The translations under genes and the position numbers were made by a program. The notes beneath the pieces were generated by a model. It worked only from the letters and a program-made list of their open reading frames with translations. It was not told the DNA's origin and made no database searches. A stretch of DNA of 64,000 nucleotides from Panax quinquefolius (taxonomy: Eukaryota; Streptophyta; Magnoliopsida; Apiales; Araliaceae): assembly GCA_020205615.1 (NCBI GenBank), contig CM035167.1, forward strand, positions 30,641,130 to 30,705,129. The letters run 5' to 3'. Shown here piece after piece: positions 11,230 to 22,315 of the stretch; positions within the stretch are counted from its first letter, which is position 1; every line of letters starts with the position of its first letter.

Positions 11230-11825
11230 ATGGATTTTCGTCGCCATACGGTAATCCACTTAGACAGATCATTTCCACAATTTAATAAGAAATGAATACA
11301 AAGGATCATTCACCATGTATGTGATAATCCACATAGACAGGTTATTCTAACAGAATAATAAAGGATGGAATAATGTAACAATTCACCATGCATGCGATAA
11401 ACCGCATGCATGTGTTATTCCAATGTAATAATAAATAATGGAACTGTGTCCGGCATAAACGCCTGCACGTGATATTCCGAGAATAATAAATAATGGAACC
11501 AGTCCGGCGTAAATGCACGCATGTGATATTCCAATGTAATAATAAAGGCGGAATCAAATTAAGATAAAACGCATGTATATGATATTCCAAATGTAATAAT
11601 AAAGATGAAATCAGGTCCGGCGTAAAATGCACATATAGGATATTCTAACAGAATAATAACGAATGTAATAACAGAAGAATTTCACCAAGTATAGTGTATC
11701 CCGCGTATACAGGTTATTCCAACAGAATAATAAAGAATGGAATAATAGAAGAATTTCACCAAGTATAGGGTATCCAGCGTGATACTGAGTTATTCCAATG
11801 CAGAATAATAAAGAATGGAATAACA
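11230..11825. repeat. Tandem array of about 57-73 bp units in G LTR
   Basis: About nine to ten degenerate units built on TTATTCCAAYRGAATAATAAAGRATGGAATAA, followed by a variable CACCATGCATGCGATAAWCC-like part. Each unit contains a short inverted repeat (TTATTCCA / TGGAATAA). The 5' LTR of G keeps only about three units before it is broken at 16890. Confidence 0.75.
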
Positions 11826-12820
11826 TAAGTTCTCTTCATGAATAAGAAAGAAAGAATACCCCTTACGAGTACAACAAATAATATTCCATACCTTAGAAAG
11901 AAAAGTACTGGATATAGAAGTTGTGATGTAGCAGAACACTTTTCTTCTTTCTCTCTGTAGTTTCTCTCTCTAGAGTTTCAGTGAATTCGTAAGAAATAAT
12001 GAATGAATGAGCTTCTATTTCTAGAAAATGGATGACATATTAACTAACTCATGAAACGGTCCAGATTGATTTACTTTAATCGACGGTTCATATTTAAAGC
12101 AAAATCTTTTAAATAAAATATAATATATTCTACTTATAATCTAATAAAACGAATAACTATATAAAAGATTTTACTATACAAACACTATGAATAATAAAAT
12201 ATAATATATTCTAATTATTGTCTAATAAAATGATAACTTAATACAAGTATTATGTTTTATATAAAAAGATTTTACTACTGCAAAAAACACTATACTGAGC
12301 ACTATATACGAACACTACGTATAAAAAAATATATAATATATTCTATTTATAGAATAACTTTATAAAAGTATTCTATTTTATATAAAAAGATTTTTCTGTA
12401 TTATTACTTTAATAATACCAATAAAAAAAACCGAGTGACTTATCACGTAAGCATCAATAATCAATACCGTAATGCAACTATGCAATTCACGCCAGACATC
12501 GCATTTCTTTACTACCGAGTAGTTCAACAGTATTAATGGTAAAACTTCCGCCGCTATTTTCCTAAAATATTTTTGTCATTTTCTCAATCAGACAATAATT
12601 TCGTTATGGGGTCCACCAATGATTGTGTCGTTGCACGAATATTCCCTGATAAAATAAATATTCACCGACCAATCGAATATTATATAACAACTTACGTACT
12701 TTGCAAAATCTATATATATTACCCACAACTATAACATTATATCAAATTCACAATTAGTAATATTCAAAAAAATTATTTCGATAAAATTAAATATTTATTC
12801 ATAAAATATGGGGTCTCACA

Positions 12821-12833
12821 ATCTCCCTTGCTT
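12821..12833 (-). other. Polypurine tract of element G
   Basis: Minus strand AAGCAAGGGAGAT directly upstream of the 3' LTR start, the expected plus-strand primer. It is less pure than AAGGAGGGGAGGT in C and H. Confidence 0.65.
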
Positions 12834-13160
12834 ATAAAATTTTGCCCTCGAAATTTACATACAGACTTGGTATGCTAAACAGGTGAGGATACCTTGACTT
12901 CACTTCAAATTCTAACTCTCGAGGTGTAACCTTTGAGCGTCGAATATAATCCTTCTTATCCAAAATGTTAACATGTATCTCCTCATATGTTAAATCTTTT
13001 GATATCTCGTCCGGTTCTAAATTAATAATGTGGTTCGGGTCGTCCACATATTTATGTAACATCGATACATTAAAAATGTTATGAACACGCAACATACTTG
13101 GCGATAAAACGAGTTTATAAGCCATAGTTCCTACTCGATCGAGGATTTTAAATGGGCCAA
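12832..13160 (-). pseudogene. Element G integrase tail with chromodomain-like end
   Basis: Reads GPFKILDRVGTMAYKLVLSPSMLRVHNIFNVS, then DEISKDLTYEEIHVNILDKKDYIRRSKV and a final SRYPHLF. This is the integrase C-terminal GPY-type module followed by a degraded chromodomain; the usual WRNH..EEATWE core is missing or altered. Everything between the RNase H linker and the GPF motif has been deleted, so the integrase catalytic core is absent. Confidence 0.8.
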
Positions 13161-13540
13161 TTAAATCGAGGGTTGAGATTTCCTCTCTTCGTCGATTCTT
13201 GCTTCTAGAATAACACCCTCTTGAACCTTCTTCTTCACATTTATCAACTTCGGGTGTGTAGCTTGAGCGGCTTTAACTTTATCGATTAAAGTCGATTCCA
13301 CTCGTATATTCGTTATCTTCACTTGGGTTCCTAGAGTCTTTAACTCTATCTTCATCATTTGTAAGTCGTACGAAATGGGCCTTTGTGTTAACAACATCGC
13401 ACTCATAAATGCATACGATCTTCTACTCAATGCGTCAGCTACCACGTTCGCTTTCCCACGATGGTATTGAATGGTACGATCGTAATCTTCAACAGCTCGA
13501 GCCAACGTCTTTGGCGCATGTTACGTTTGCTTTAGTTGAA
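13161..13540 (-). pseudogene. Element G RNase H end and linker
   Basis: Reads NMRQRRWLE, then [18 protein letters not shown], the junction typical of gypsy RNase H and its tail, followed by a charged linker ending EARIDEE. Upstream it is joined near 13520-13540 straight to protease-side sequence, so RT and most of RNase H are deleted. Downstream it joins the integrase tail near 13160. Confidence 0.8.
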
Positions 13541-14230
13541 GAAATATTTAAGGGTTTAAAAAATGGGTTTTGTACTGGGGTCAATACAAAATTTGATTTC
13601 ACGCTCTAGGGGTAGGCTAAGAAGTCTTCAAGAAAACGTCAGGAAATTTATTAACAACAAAAATATCATTCAAAACTGTGACTCTCATCCAAGACTTGGA
13701 TAACACGTCACATTGATACCTATTAACTTGTCACCGTTATTCACAACGTCCCTTGAAAAGTTTGGCTTCGGTTCATTCCACACAAGGAAGTCAACAACGA
13801 AAGGATCGGAGCTCTTTACTTATGGCTTGATATGACAATGATTGACTTTAGTGGTTTGGTTGCTTGAATTCGCATAACAAGTTGGTTAGGAGTATGAAAG
13901 CTAACAACCTTACAAAAAGCATGATGAGTAGTTAACCAATCGATTCCAAAAATCGCATCAAAGGTAAGTATTTTCAAAGAGACAAGATCGACACGTAATG
14001 TGAAAGTGTTGATTTGAACAAGATTTATAAATAGTGGAGGTAACGAAGGTTTCTCCCAACAGTTATATCAAAGTCTAACTTCTCCGGAGTTAACTTCAAA
14101 CATTGAACACAACTAGGTGAAATAAAAGAGTAAGTAGAACCGGTATCTAACATGGTATAGACTTCGCAAGAGTTTATGAATAACATACCCATGATAATTT
14201 TATTCAGGTTCCTCGTCACGAAGAAAAAAA
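13541..14230 (-). pseudogene. Element G protease remnant
   Basis: Aspartic protease with SCEVYTMLDTGSTYSFIS at about 14110-14170 (active DTGS intact). A broken continuation near 13830-13930 corresponds to the DVILGIDWLTTHHA region. The region nearest 13541-13830 carries the protease-RT spacer with frameshifts and stops. Product would process gag-pol if joined to an intact polyprotein, but here no RT or integrase core follows. Confidence 0.75.
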
Positions 14231-14240
14231 ATGCTCTCTC

Positions 14241-15401
14241 TTAAACTACTGGCTTTGGCTTGTCTGGGACATCCTTTGGCATCACTATCCCAGCTAGAAT
14301 TGACTTCACCATATGACAAAATCGAGCTAGGTGACCTTCTCTTCCGCAATTAGAACACATTTTGGATTGCTGTGTACAGTTTGGACGGATGTGTCTCTCT
14401 TGTCCGCATTTGAAACATACGACCAGTGGTCGTTCTTCTTCCTTTGAAACGAGTTCTGGTGTCGACGTCTTTACGTCATTGTTGAACCTTCTCTTCTTGA
14501 AATGTCCATTCTTATTATTTTGGCCATGATTACTACCGAAGTGGTTACCATTTCTAACATATTGATTCCCTCCATGCTTATTATCACCACTTTGATGACT
14601 GTTATCACCGGTATTATCATTTTGCCGGCTGCTCTCTTTTGGTTTGGTTGACTCAGTATCGCGCTCAAATAACTGAGCCCTATTAACAACATCTAAATAC
14701 AAACACAGTTTATGAGAGATAAAATATTGACGTATCTCAAGCTTCAAACCTCTTAGAAACATTCGCGTCATTCTCTCCTCATTATCAACCAAATGGGACG
14801 CAAATCGGGACAACTCGGCAAACTTGGCTTCGTACTAGGACACAGTCATGTTGTTTTGCTCCAACTTGATAAATTCTATCTCCTTCATGTGACGAATGCT
14901 TTCGGGAAAGTACTTGTCATTGAACAGCTCTTGGAACTTCTCCCAAGACATCTTGAAAAGGCCGTTAGGTAATGCTTTTTCTGATTCCCACCGGTGATCC
15001 GCCTCTTCATGCAACATAAAGGTGGCAAAGGAACTTTTGCTCCTTAGAGCATCCCAAGACATCAAATATCTTGGTGATCTACTTTAACCACGCTCTCGCT
15101 CTTTAAGTGGTTCGGCTTTCCCAAAAACTCCGGTGGTCCCGGCTCCTTGAATTGCAGAATGATGACCAACCGTGGGTTGCCATTGTTTCCTCCTACATTA
15201 TGAAGCAGGAGCCGCCTTCAATCGATGTTGCATGAATTCTAAAAAGCTCTTAAACGTATTCATCGTTCGTCGATTGATCACTGTTGTTTTTACGGAGGAG
15301 GATTATCATCCCGTCTGTTGCACATTGTCCCGATTATTGATCTGTGGAGACTCAACGGTCTCTTGTGCTCCATTGCTTATCTCAATATTTTCGGATGCCA
15401 T
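14241..15401 (-). pseudogene. gag: Element G gag (nearly complete, one CAG-to-TAG stop)
   Basis: Start at 15401 (MASENIEISNGAQETVESP), related to the gag N-terminus of C ([17 protein letters not shown]). The capsid is read from KFQELFNDKYFPESIRHMKE to MTRMFLRGLKLEIRQYF. A basic, Asn/Gly-rich linker ends KKRRFNNDVKT, and two intact knuckles follow (CFKCGQERHIRPNC and CSNCGREGHLARFC). A TAG near 14834-14837, just before YEAKFAELSRF, stands where Gln is expected (SVSQYEA). The N-terminal 100 or so codons also contain breaks. It is the best-preserved family-2 gag in the window and the reference for the unusual C gag. Confidence 0.88.
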
Positions 15402-15570
15402 TTTCAAATACTGCCAGAAAATAAGGGTTAATTAAATGTCACATATTATCCATATACTCTGACCGACCAATTAAATACCAAATAAACTTAGGTAGGTCAT
15501 ACTAGCAAAAGAATTTCTCGTCTCTCCCCTTCTAGTTCTTGTCTCACATCTCAGCCAGGGATCATATCCC

Positions 15571-15588
15571 TAAGCTTTGATACCAACT
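15571..15588 (-). other. Primer-binding site of element G
   Basis: Minus strand GTTGGTATCAAAGCTTAGGG, tRNA-Met-like, adjoining the LTR end at 15590. Confidence 0.75.
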
Positions 15589-15589
15589 A

Positions 15590-16890
15590 TGACGCCCCCA
15601 AAATTAAGTATACATCACCCATCTTGAGTCACCAGATATATGGTACAAAATTCAAATACAACTTAATAATACAACTGTCGTGTACAATACGACAAAACAT
15701 AAACTGTGAGTTTGAATACAAATATTGTCTACTAGAGAGTATACAAACTCAAAGGGAGTCCTCATTACAATTATTATCACACTATTTCACAAAATAGTGA
15801 GGACTACTAATGCACCATCTAGGACCATCACTCCATTCCCCAACTAGTCCCAGCTATATTCTCATTTCCTGAAGAGAACAGTGAAAGAAAGGGTGAGCTC
15901 AACTAGCCCAGTAAGAAATATTATGACTAAGATAATGCAGAATAAATTATCAATAGCCTTAAACAGTGTTAAACTGATACAATACAACAAACATCAAGTT
16001 TAACTGCAGCGGAATAAGCAATCCATTAAAAGAGTCAAATAGAGAATAAAATCTACTATCTTTTATGATTTAAAAGGTTTTTCATCACTTTAATCGCTGG
16101 GTCTCAGCTTAATAAATAATCCACATCATCGAATCAACCCTGCACTATGGCCAAGGATATTCTTTAGTATCACGACCACAATTATGCATGCACTACGGGC
16201 CAAGAATATTTGTGTATTCATTAATGGTCATGATCATGCCAACAACTATCCATCAATGCACTACGGGCCAATGAGGACTTTGACCACATCATTTGTAACA
16301 TTACGGTCATGATTACACAGAATAATCCCTGGTCATAATCATACCAAGTCAATCTATGCACTACAGGCCACAGAGGACTTTCAAAAAATATAAATATGAG
16401 GATGATGACAATGATATAAGAATTCAATAAAACAAGTTCAAGAATTAATTTGTCCAAGAACCAATAACGTCCAAATTGTCAACATGATACTGCTTTGTAG
16501 AGTAAAATTCAAGAATGCTCAAAAGAATATTTCCATGAAAGATAATGGATGAAGCTCAATTATCAAGGATATTCCACTAATTTCATGGAGTATAGAAACT
16601 AAAACTTTAATCAACTGAGTATAATAGAATATATGAAATTGCAAATGGATTTTCTCCGCCATACCAGAATCCACTTAGATGAGATCATTTCCATAATTTA
16701 ATAAGGAATGAATACAAAGGATCATTCACCATGCATGTGATAATCCACATGACAAAAAGTTATTCCAATGTAATAATAAAGGATGGAATAACAGAAGAAT
16801 TCACCATGCATGCGATAAATCGCACAGACAAGTTATTCCAACAGAATAATAAATAATGGAACCAGGTTCGGCATAAACGCACAGACAAGA
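15590..16890 (-). repeat. Truncated 5' LTR of element G
   Basis: Repeats 10174-11510 with only scattered differences, then stops inside the tandem array at about 16890. There it meets plus-strand LTR sequence of another family (K1). About half of the LTR, including its start and promoter, is missing. Confidence 0.85.
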
Positions 16891-17825
16891 TGAAATACAT
16901 AAGTAGCTTATTATTCATGAAGTGTTATTATATGACAATAAGTGTGATATTTGACTAAGTATAGTCATAATTCGAGTTAGACAAAAATAATGAACGTTTG
17001 ATGATTAGTTAAGTTATAATTAACTGGTATTGTGAATGTAAATGATATATAGGATTTAAATCAAAGAACGAGTTTAATTAATGTGTAATCTACGCACGAG
17101 GCAAGTTTCCTACCCCTACTTGTTATCATTGTTCAAGTTTATTATTTACCTTGAGTAAATCCTCATTACTATTATTCAAGTTCAATTGTTATATTAAAGA
17201 TTTATTATCCTTTCAAAATATGAAATTGTTATACAATATTTGTTATATTGTATACTTCTTGAGATTATTATTCAATTTGAATATCATTATTGTTGAACCT
17301 TGTTAGACTAGTGAACCTTATTGATTCGACTAGTCCATAGTTGATGAACGTTCTAAATTTCAGAACCCTTATTGAATTATCCAAACCAAACTTCCTTTGG
17401 TGCGGACTCAAATGTCAAACTGAGATGAACAACCCTGCAAAGGGATTTACTTATGCGTTAGCGTTAAGATATTGTGCACAGTATGGTACTAAGGGCTGAT
17501 CCCCTAAAGTACGAGTAGAAGGTCCATAGTCTTATGACTGTTAAAGGTTTCAAGTATAACCCTTGATAACCTAAGACATAGTTCAAGGTCTTATGACCCT
17601 CAGAAATCTTTTGATTCTTGTGATTCATTCTTGATTCAATAGTTGAGCTTTTATTCAGATGTCTTTGATTCACTCGCATGTTATTATACTGTTATTTCAT
17701 TGTTATACTTGTGGGCAATCGTTCCCACTCTTGCTTAATAATAATATTGCATTTAAGAACAAAAGAACCGACGAACCTTCTACTAGTAAAGGCAAGGGTA
17801 AAGTTAAAAAGTGATGATGACTTGT
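16891..17825 (+). repeat. K1: plus-strand LTR fragment of a further family
   Basis: Non-coding. It contains a GTGCGGACTCAAATG..GAGATGAACAACCC block (about 17400-17435) and ends with a TTCCCACTCTTGCTTAATAA..GGCAAGGGTAAAG block. That ending is the counterpart of the CTCACTCTTGCTTGAACC..GGATAAAGG end of the B LTR. So it is the 3' half of an LTR. Interrupted at 17826 by fragment L. The small frame at 17464-17679 is not a gene. Confidence 0.6.
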
Positions 17826-18316
17826 TGTGACGCCCCCAAAATTAGGTATACATCACCCATCTTGAGTCTCCAGATACATGGTACAGAATTCAAATACAAC
17901 TTAATAATACAACTGTCGTGTACAATACGACAAAATATAAATTGTGAGTTTGAATACAAATACTATCTTCTAGAGAGTATACAAACTCAAAAGGAGTCCT
18001 CATTACAATTATTGTCACACTATTTAACAGAATAGTAAGGACTACTAGCTAATACTATCATCCAGACCATCACTCCGCTCCCCGACTGTCGTCAGCCCAC
18101 GCGTTCTCATTTCTTTCAAGAGAATGTTGAAAGAAAGGGTGAGCTCAACTAGCCCAGTAAGAAATATTATGACTAAGATAATGCAGAATAAATTATCATT
18201 AGCCTTCAACAGTGTTCAACTGATAAAATATAACAAATATCAAGTTTAACTCAATGAACAAGCAATCCATTAGAAGAGTCAAGTAGAGAATAAAATCTAC
18301 TCTCTTCTATGATTTA
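17826..18316 (-). repeat. L: G-type LTR fragment, cut by the assembly gap
   Basis: Starts TGTGACGCCCCCAAAATTAG and follows the G LTR (10174 on) base for base with few changes, including GAGCTCAACTAGCCCAGTAAG at about 18140. It runs into the N run at 18317. It is the end of another family-2 element or solo LTR inserted in K1. Confidence 0.8.
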
Positions 18317-18416
18317 NNNNNNNNNNNNNNNNNNNNNNNNNNNNNNNNNNNNNNNNNNNNNNNNNNNNNNNNNNNNNNNNNNNNNNNNNNNNNNNNNNNN
18401 NNNNNNNNNNNNNNNN
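18317..18416. other. Assembly gap (100 N)
   Basis: Exactly 100 N, the conventional placeholder for a gap of unknown size. The sides do not belong to the same element (G-type LTR left, K-type LTR right), so sequence is missing. Confidence 0.98.
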
Positions 18417-19412
18417 ATTTTAGTTTATTACACAAAACTTGAAAATAAATGTTATGTGTTAAGAATAGGAATGTTAAATGATGATTTTGGTAGTATTAAA
18501 CTATGAATGGGCATGTTATCGAGTGTTAACTAGTATTAACATAGTTTGATTATGTAAATGGGTAAATTGACCTACATGATGTATGTATTTGTTTATATAG
18601 ATATAAAATGTTGGTAATGACTAATTATGTCATGATGACATATGTTTAGGGTATTGAAATTCAAGTGGTAAGGGTTTAGCTTGTGTAAGGCAAGTTCTCT
18701 AACTCAAAACTTCATTGTGCAAGTTTAATTTCATTAAGACGTTATCGCTTTCAAATTCAATTACAATTGTTGTAAATCACTGCCTCTACACTTTCGCAGA
18801 GCTAGATTGCCTATTATCAATAAGTTATTGTATCTAGTTCTCATAACGATACAAATATCCCAAATCTATAGTTTGATATTGAGCAAGTTTCTCAAATATG
18901 CAACTTATTATTTAGTATGTGAGTCGCTTTATTTCAATATTCTAGTATCGAACAACGATAGTTCAAATTACTATTCACTATGCATGCTTAGTATTCAATT
19001 TTCAATAACCTTGATTTAATATTGTTCAAGCCAATTTATGTTATGATTATTCAAAGTGTATGCTATTAGATTATTCCTAAAGCATGGTACTAATTTATAA
19101 ATATCAATTCAGCTTATGATTATTCCATAGCATACGAGTTATTTATGTTGTAATCAACTAATCCTTAGTTGACACTGTTAAATTCTAAATTACCCAGATT
19201 GTATCTAAACTAAACTTACTTTAGTGCGGACTTGTATTCTAAATCTACCGAGATGAACAACTCTTTTATTAGAGGTTTATGCTTAAGCATTAAAATGGTT
19301 GTGCACAATACATTGTATGTAAGGGTTTATCCCCCAAGCACGTGGAGACTTTATTGTTTTATAACTATTAAAGTTAAAGTTGAAAGATTACTTATAACTG
19401 TGGATACGATTC
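18417..19412 (+). repeat. K2: second plus-strand fragment of the K LTR family
   Basis: Non-coding. Its last part (TTTAGTGCGGACTTG..GAGATGAACAACTC, about 19211-19263, then a GTGCACAATACATTGTATG stretch) is a diverged copy of 17395-17500 in K1. It is cut by the 5' LTR of H at 19413. K1 and K2 may be the two LTRs of one element, or one LTR split around L and the gap. Confidence 0.55.
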
Positions 19413-20686
19413 TGTAAGACCCCAAATTATTAATAAATGAAATTTAATTTCCTCTATTTATTATTTTGAAATAGTAAGGGTTGAATTGATTAATGTGGTT
19501 AGTTATGGGTAAAATTAATATATTTTAAAAATAAGCGGTGGTTATAAAATATTCATTGTTGTGGGAATATTAGTTTTGGTCGTGGAATATTCTTCTTTGT
19601 CGGGGAATATTAAATACGGATGGTAGCGATCTTTTATGGGCCCCATGCGGAAAGCGATTGGATGAAGAAAGCGACAAGTATAAGTTGTTTATAAATAATG
19701 GCGTAGTGGTTCTGAATTAATCTTTGTTGGAATACCGGTGGTTAAAACACGATGTCTGGCGTTGTTGCGCGATAGCACACGGTATTGCACCAATTATTGA
19801 TTCTTACGTAAGAAGGCACTACTTAATAATTATTACAGTAATTCTTATTCAATATTTTATTTTATTGATTCAATAATTGCTGCGTTGATATTTTATATTA
19901 CTGTTGTTTCAATAATTGTCACTACACAGTATTTTCCATTATCGAAGCAATAATTCATATTATCTGAATAATATTATTAGAAAACATTATTGGCGATGTC
20001 TAGAAAGTTCTGTCTAAGGAGAGGTTTGGTCACCTAATTGCGCGCCAGTAAGGAGAAATCCTTATTGGAAAGCCCCTCTTTCCTAGGAACGGCTGGTTGC
20101 CCGGTACTGTGATTCTGTAATATTATTTGTGAATAATTAATTATTGATTTATATGATGAGGAAAATATTGATTTTATGTGGTTATAGATGGAGAAAATTT
20201 TTAAAGTGACAATTGTTAAAAATTGATATTTTATCTTTTATGATAAAATAATATTTTATTATATTATATAATAATGATGATGATATTTTTACAATGAATG
20301 TGGGATATATGAGTATATGAGGAGGAAGAGTATTTTTGTTGCAAAAGTTGTTTTAAAACATTTTAAACATGTTTGTGGGCCCATTTCTTGATTGAAATTT
20401 GATTATAGCTTTGTAAAATGCTTGGTTTATGGATTTTGATCAATTTATGTTTGGAATTTGGAAAACCTTTCTTCTATGCAAAGTTGTAGAGAATTGAATT
20501 TCCTATAAAAATGCGAGATTAAAATTTTACGATAAAAGGGCTATTTATTATGAATTATTGAAGTTAGAAGTTCGAAATAATTGATTTTTGAAAGTTTTAA
20601 ATATTTTAATTTACAAAACGTTTTTTTTTGTGATGTAGGCTACTTTAGTGGGTGATCTTTGATTTGAAATATTAGGCGTAGAAAAA

Positions 20687-20714
20687 AATATATATATATA
20701 TATATATATATATT
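20687..20714. repeat. (TA)n microsatellite in H LTR
   Basis: About 12 TA repeats; a shorter run lies at the same place in the 3' LTR (28170-28189). Confidence 0.85.
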
Positions 20715-20755
20715 ATTATATTATTAATTTTACGCTTTGGTGTTCTAAGCATTTT

Positions 20756-20765
20756 CTATAAATAG
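20756..20765 (+). promoter_or_regulatory. Putative TATA box of element H LTR
   Basis: CTATAAATAG about 1.35 kb into the LTR. The same box is at 28229-28238 in the 3' LTR and, inverted, at 43702-43711 and 49991-50000 in C. A TTTCTCTCTTTCTCTC pyrimidine-rich tract follows about 50 bp downstream. Confidence 0.65.
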
Positions 20766-21049
20766 GGTGCTTAGGTTAGAATTGAAAATCACACGAAACT
20801 TCTGATTTCTCTCTTTCTCTCTCTATAATATCGGCGTATTTTGTGAGTATTTTAGTACTTTGAGTATTGCTATATCTGATGCAAGTTCTTTCGAGACTTA
20901 TATCCGATATTCAAATCGGAAATCTTATTCTTTACGAGGTAAGGGATGTTATTTTATTCGAAAATGATATTATTTCTTCAATATCATTATCTTAGAAATA
21001 TTGGTTGGAAATTTTTATCAAATTTGGAACTTTTTCATGTGGGGTTCTA

Positions 21050-21235
21050 TTCTTATTCATGAGTTACTATTTAGTTACTATTCACGAGTTCTTATTCACG
21101 AAGTACTATTCATGAAGCATAATGATTTTTTTGTGAAATTTCTATCTTTTAGTGTCGGATTTACTATTCACGTATACGACACTATCCGTATCTACCAAGA
21201 CTATTCACGAATACGACACTATTCACGAGAAAATT
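21050..21235. repeat. Short tandem ACTATTCACGAGTT repeats in H LTR
   Basis: About eight degenerate copies of a 14-15 bp unit (ACTATTCAYGAGTT, later ACTATTCACGAATACGAC), located a few hundred bp downstream of the TATA box. Matching arrays are at 28525-28710, 43232-43436 and 49525-49715. Confidence 0.75.
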
Positions 21236-22146
21236 TAATTTTTTTTTTATGTCCAAGATTATCATTATAGTTCCTATCTTTGATTGGATCTATGTTTTTG
21301 TCTTCATTCTTGAATTTTACTCCACTCTGGTTATTTATGTAGTATTTTTGAACTTGGGTTATTTAAAAGTACGAATCCTTAATACTTGTTCTTTTGTTTC
21401 CTTTGGATTCGTTTTCTTTAAAATATTTTTTCATCATCCTCGGTCCTAAATGATGATATTACTAAATATCTTTGGCATATGTAGTGCAAAGATGAATGAT
21501 TTTCGATGAATATCTTTGGCGCGATGGTGCAAAGATGAGCAGTGTTTAGATGAACATGACCAAGTGATGAATATCTTTGGCTGTAGTGCAAAAGATGAAT
21601 ATTTGATTCTAGATATATATTGATTGATGTTCTGAGGGGATAAAAGATGAGCGATGAACTTTTATATTCATATATAGAAGATAGTAGATTTCATTCTCTA
21701 CTTAACTCTTCTAATGAATTATTATTTTCATTGTGAATATTGATTTAAAACTTGTTGTCTATTGTATTCTATTAGATTTTTCCTGTTGAAGACTAACGAT
21801 AATTTGTTTATATTATCTTAGTCATAATGTTTTCTTTGGGCTAGTTGAGCTCACATTTTTTCCTTTTTGTTCCATTTTTTTCTCGGGAGGCGAGAATGTA
21901 GCGAGTCTTAGTCGGGGTATGGAATGATGGTTCTAGAAGTTATTTTAGTAGTCCTCACCATTTTGTAAAATAATGTATCAATAATTGAAATGAGGACTTA
22001 TTTGAGTGTGGATATTGTCTAGATGACAATATTTGTATTTAAACTCACTGTTTTTTATGTTGTATTAATAAAGTTGTAGTTGTTTACATACATGTATTTT
22101 TTGTGACTCGAATGGGTGTTGTATATACCTATTTTGGGGGCGTCGC

Positions 22147-22166
22147 GGTTAATATCGAGCTTAGGG
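22147..22166 (+). other. Primer-binding site of element H (mutated)
   Basis: Reads GGTTAATATCGAGCTTAGGG; C has GGTTGGTATCGAGCTTAGGG at the same place, so two bases of the tRNA-Met match (TGG to TAA) are changed. Confidence 0.65.
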
Positions 22167-22315
22167 ATATGGTCTCTGGCGGAGATCGGGGAATAGTACT
22201 AGGAGGGAGGCGAGTAATCCTTCGCTAGTATGTCATACCTAAGCTTATTTGTTGGTCGATTGAAGTATATATGTTAATATGTGATATATTAATTTGTTTA
22301 ATTAACCCTTGTTTT

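Larger units (their letters stand above)
10174..12820 (-). repeat. 3' LTR of element G (2.65 kb)
   Basis: On the minus strand it starts TGTGAGACCCCATATTTTAT at 12820 and ends TTTTGGGGGCGTCACA at 10174. Its first part is repeated with high identity at 15590-16890 and in fragment L. The region is non-coding; small frames such as 11342-11632 run through repeats. The place where relatives have CTATAAATAG reads CTAGAAATAG near 12015-12024, so the TATA box appears damaged. Confidence 0.88.
10174..16890 (-). mobile_element. Element G: internally deleted Tekay-like element
   Basis: Contains a complete 3' LTR (10174-12820), a short internal region with gag, a protease part, an RNase H/linker piece and a chromodomain tail, a primer-binding site, and a 5' LTR truncated at about 16890. 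RT and most of integrase are gone, so it could move only with proteins from elsewhere. It lies in the LTR of F; the base pairs before it (10169-10173, AAAAG) should be one target copy, but the right junction is lost. Confidence 0.85.
19413..22146 (+). repeat. 5' LTR of element H (2.7 kb)
   Basis: Begins TGTAAGACCCCAAATTATTA and ends TTTTGGGGGCGTCG, near-copy of 26894-29656. Holds a TA microsatellite (20687-20714), a TATA box (20756-20765), an inverted-looking run of short ACTATTCACGAGTT repeats (21050-21235) and several GCAAAGATGAAT repeats (21455-21600). No gene. Confidence 0.9.

Noticed and set aside
11342..11826. Frames of 96 and 71 codons in G LTR
   Set aside because: Open only because the tandem repeats lack stops in that frame.
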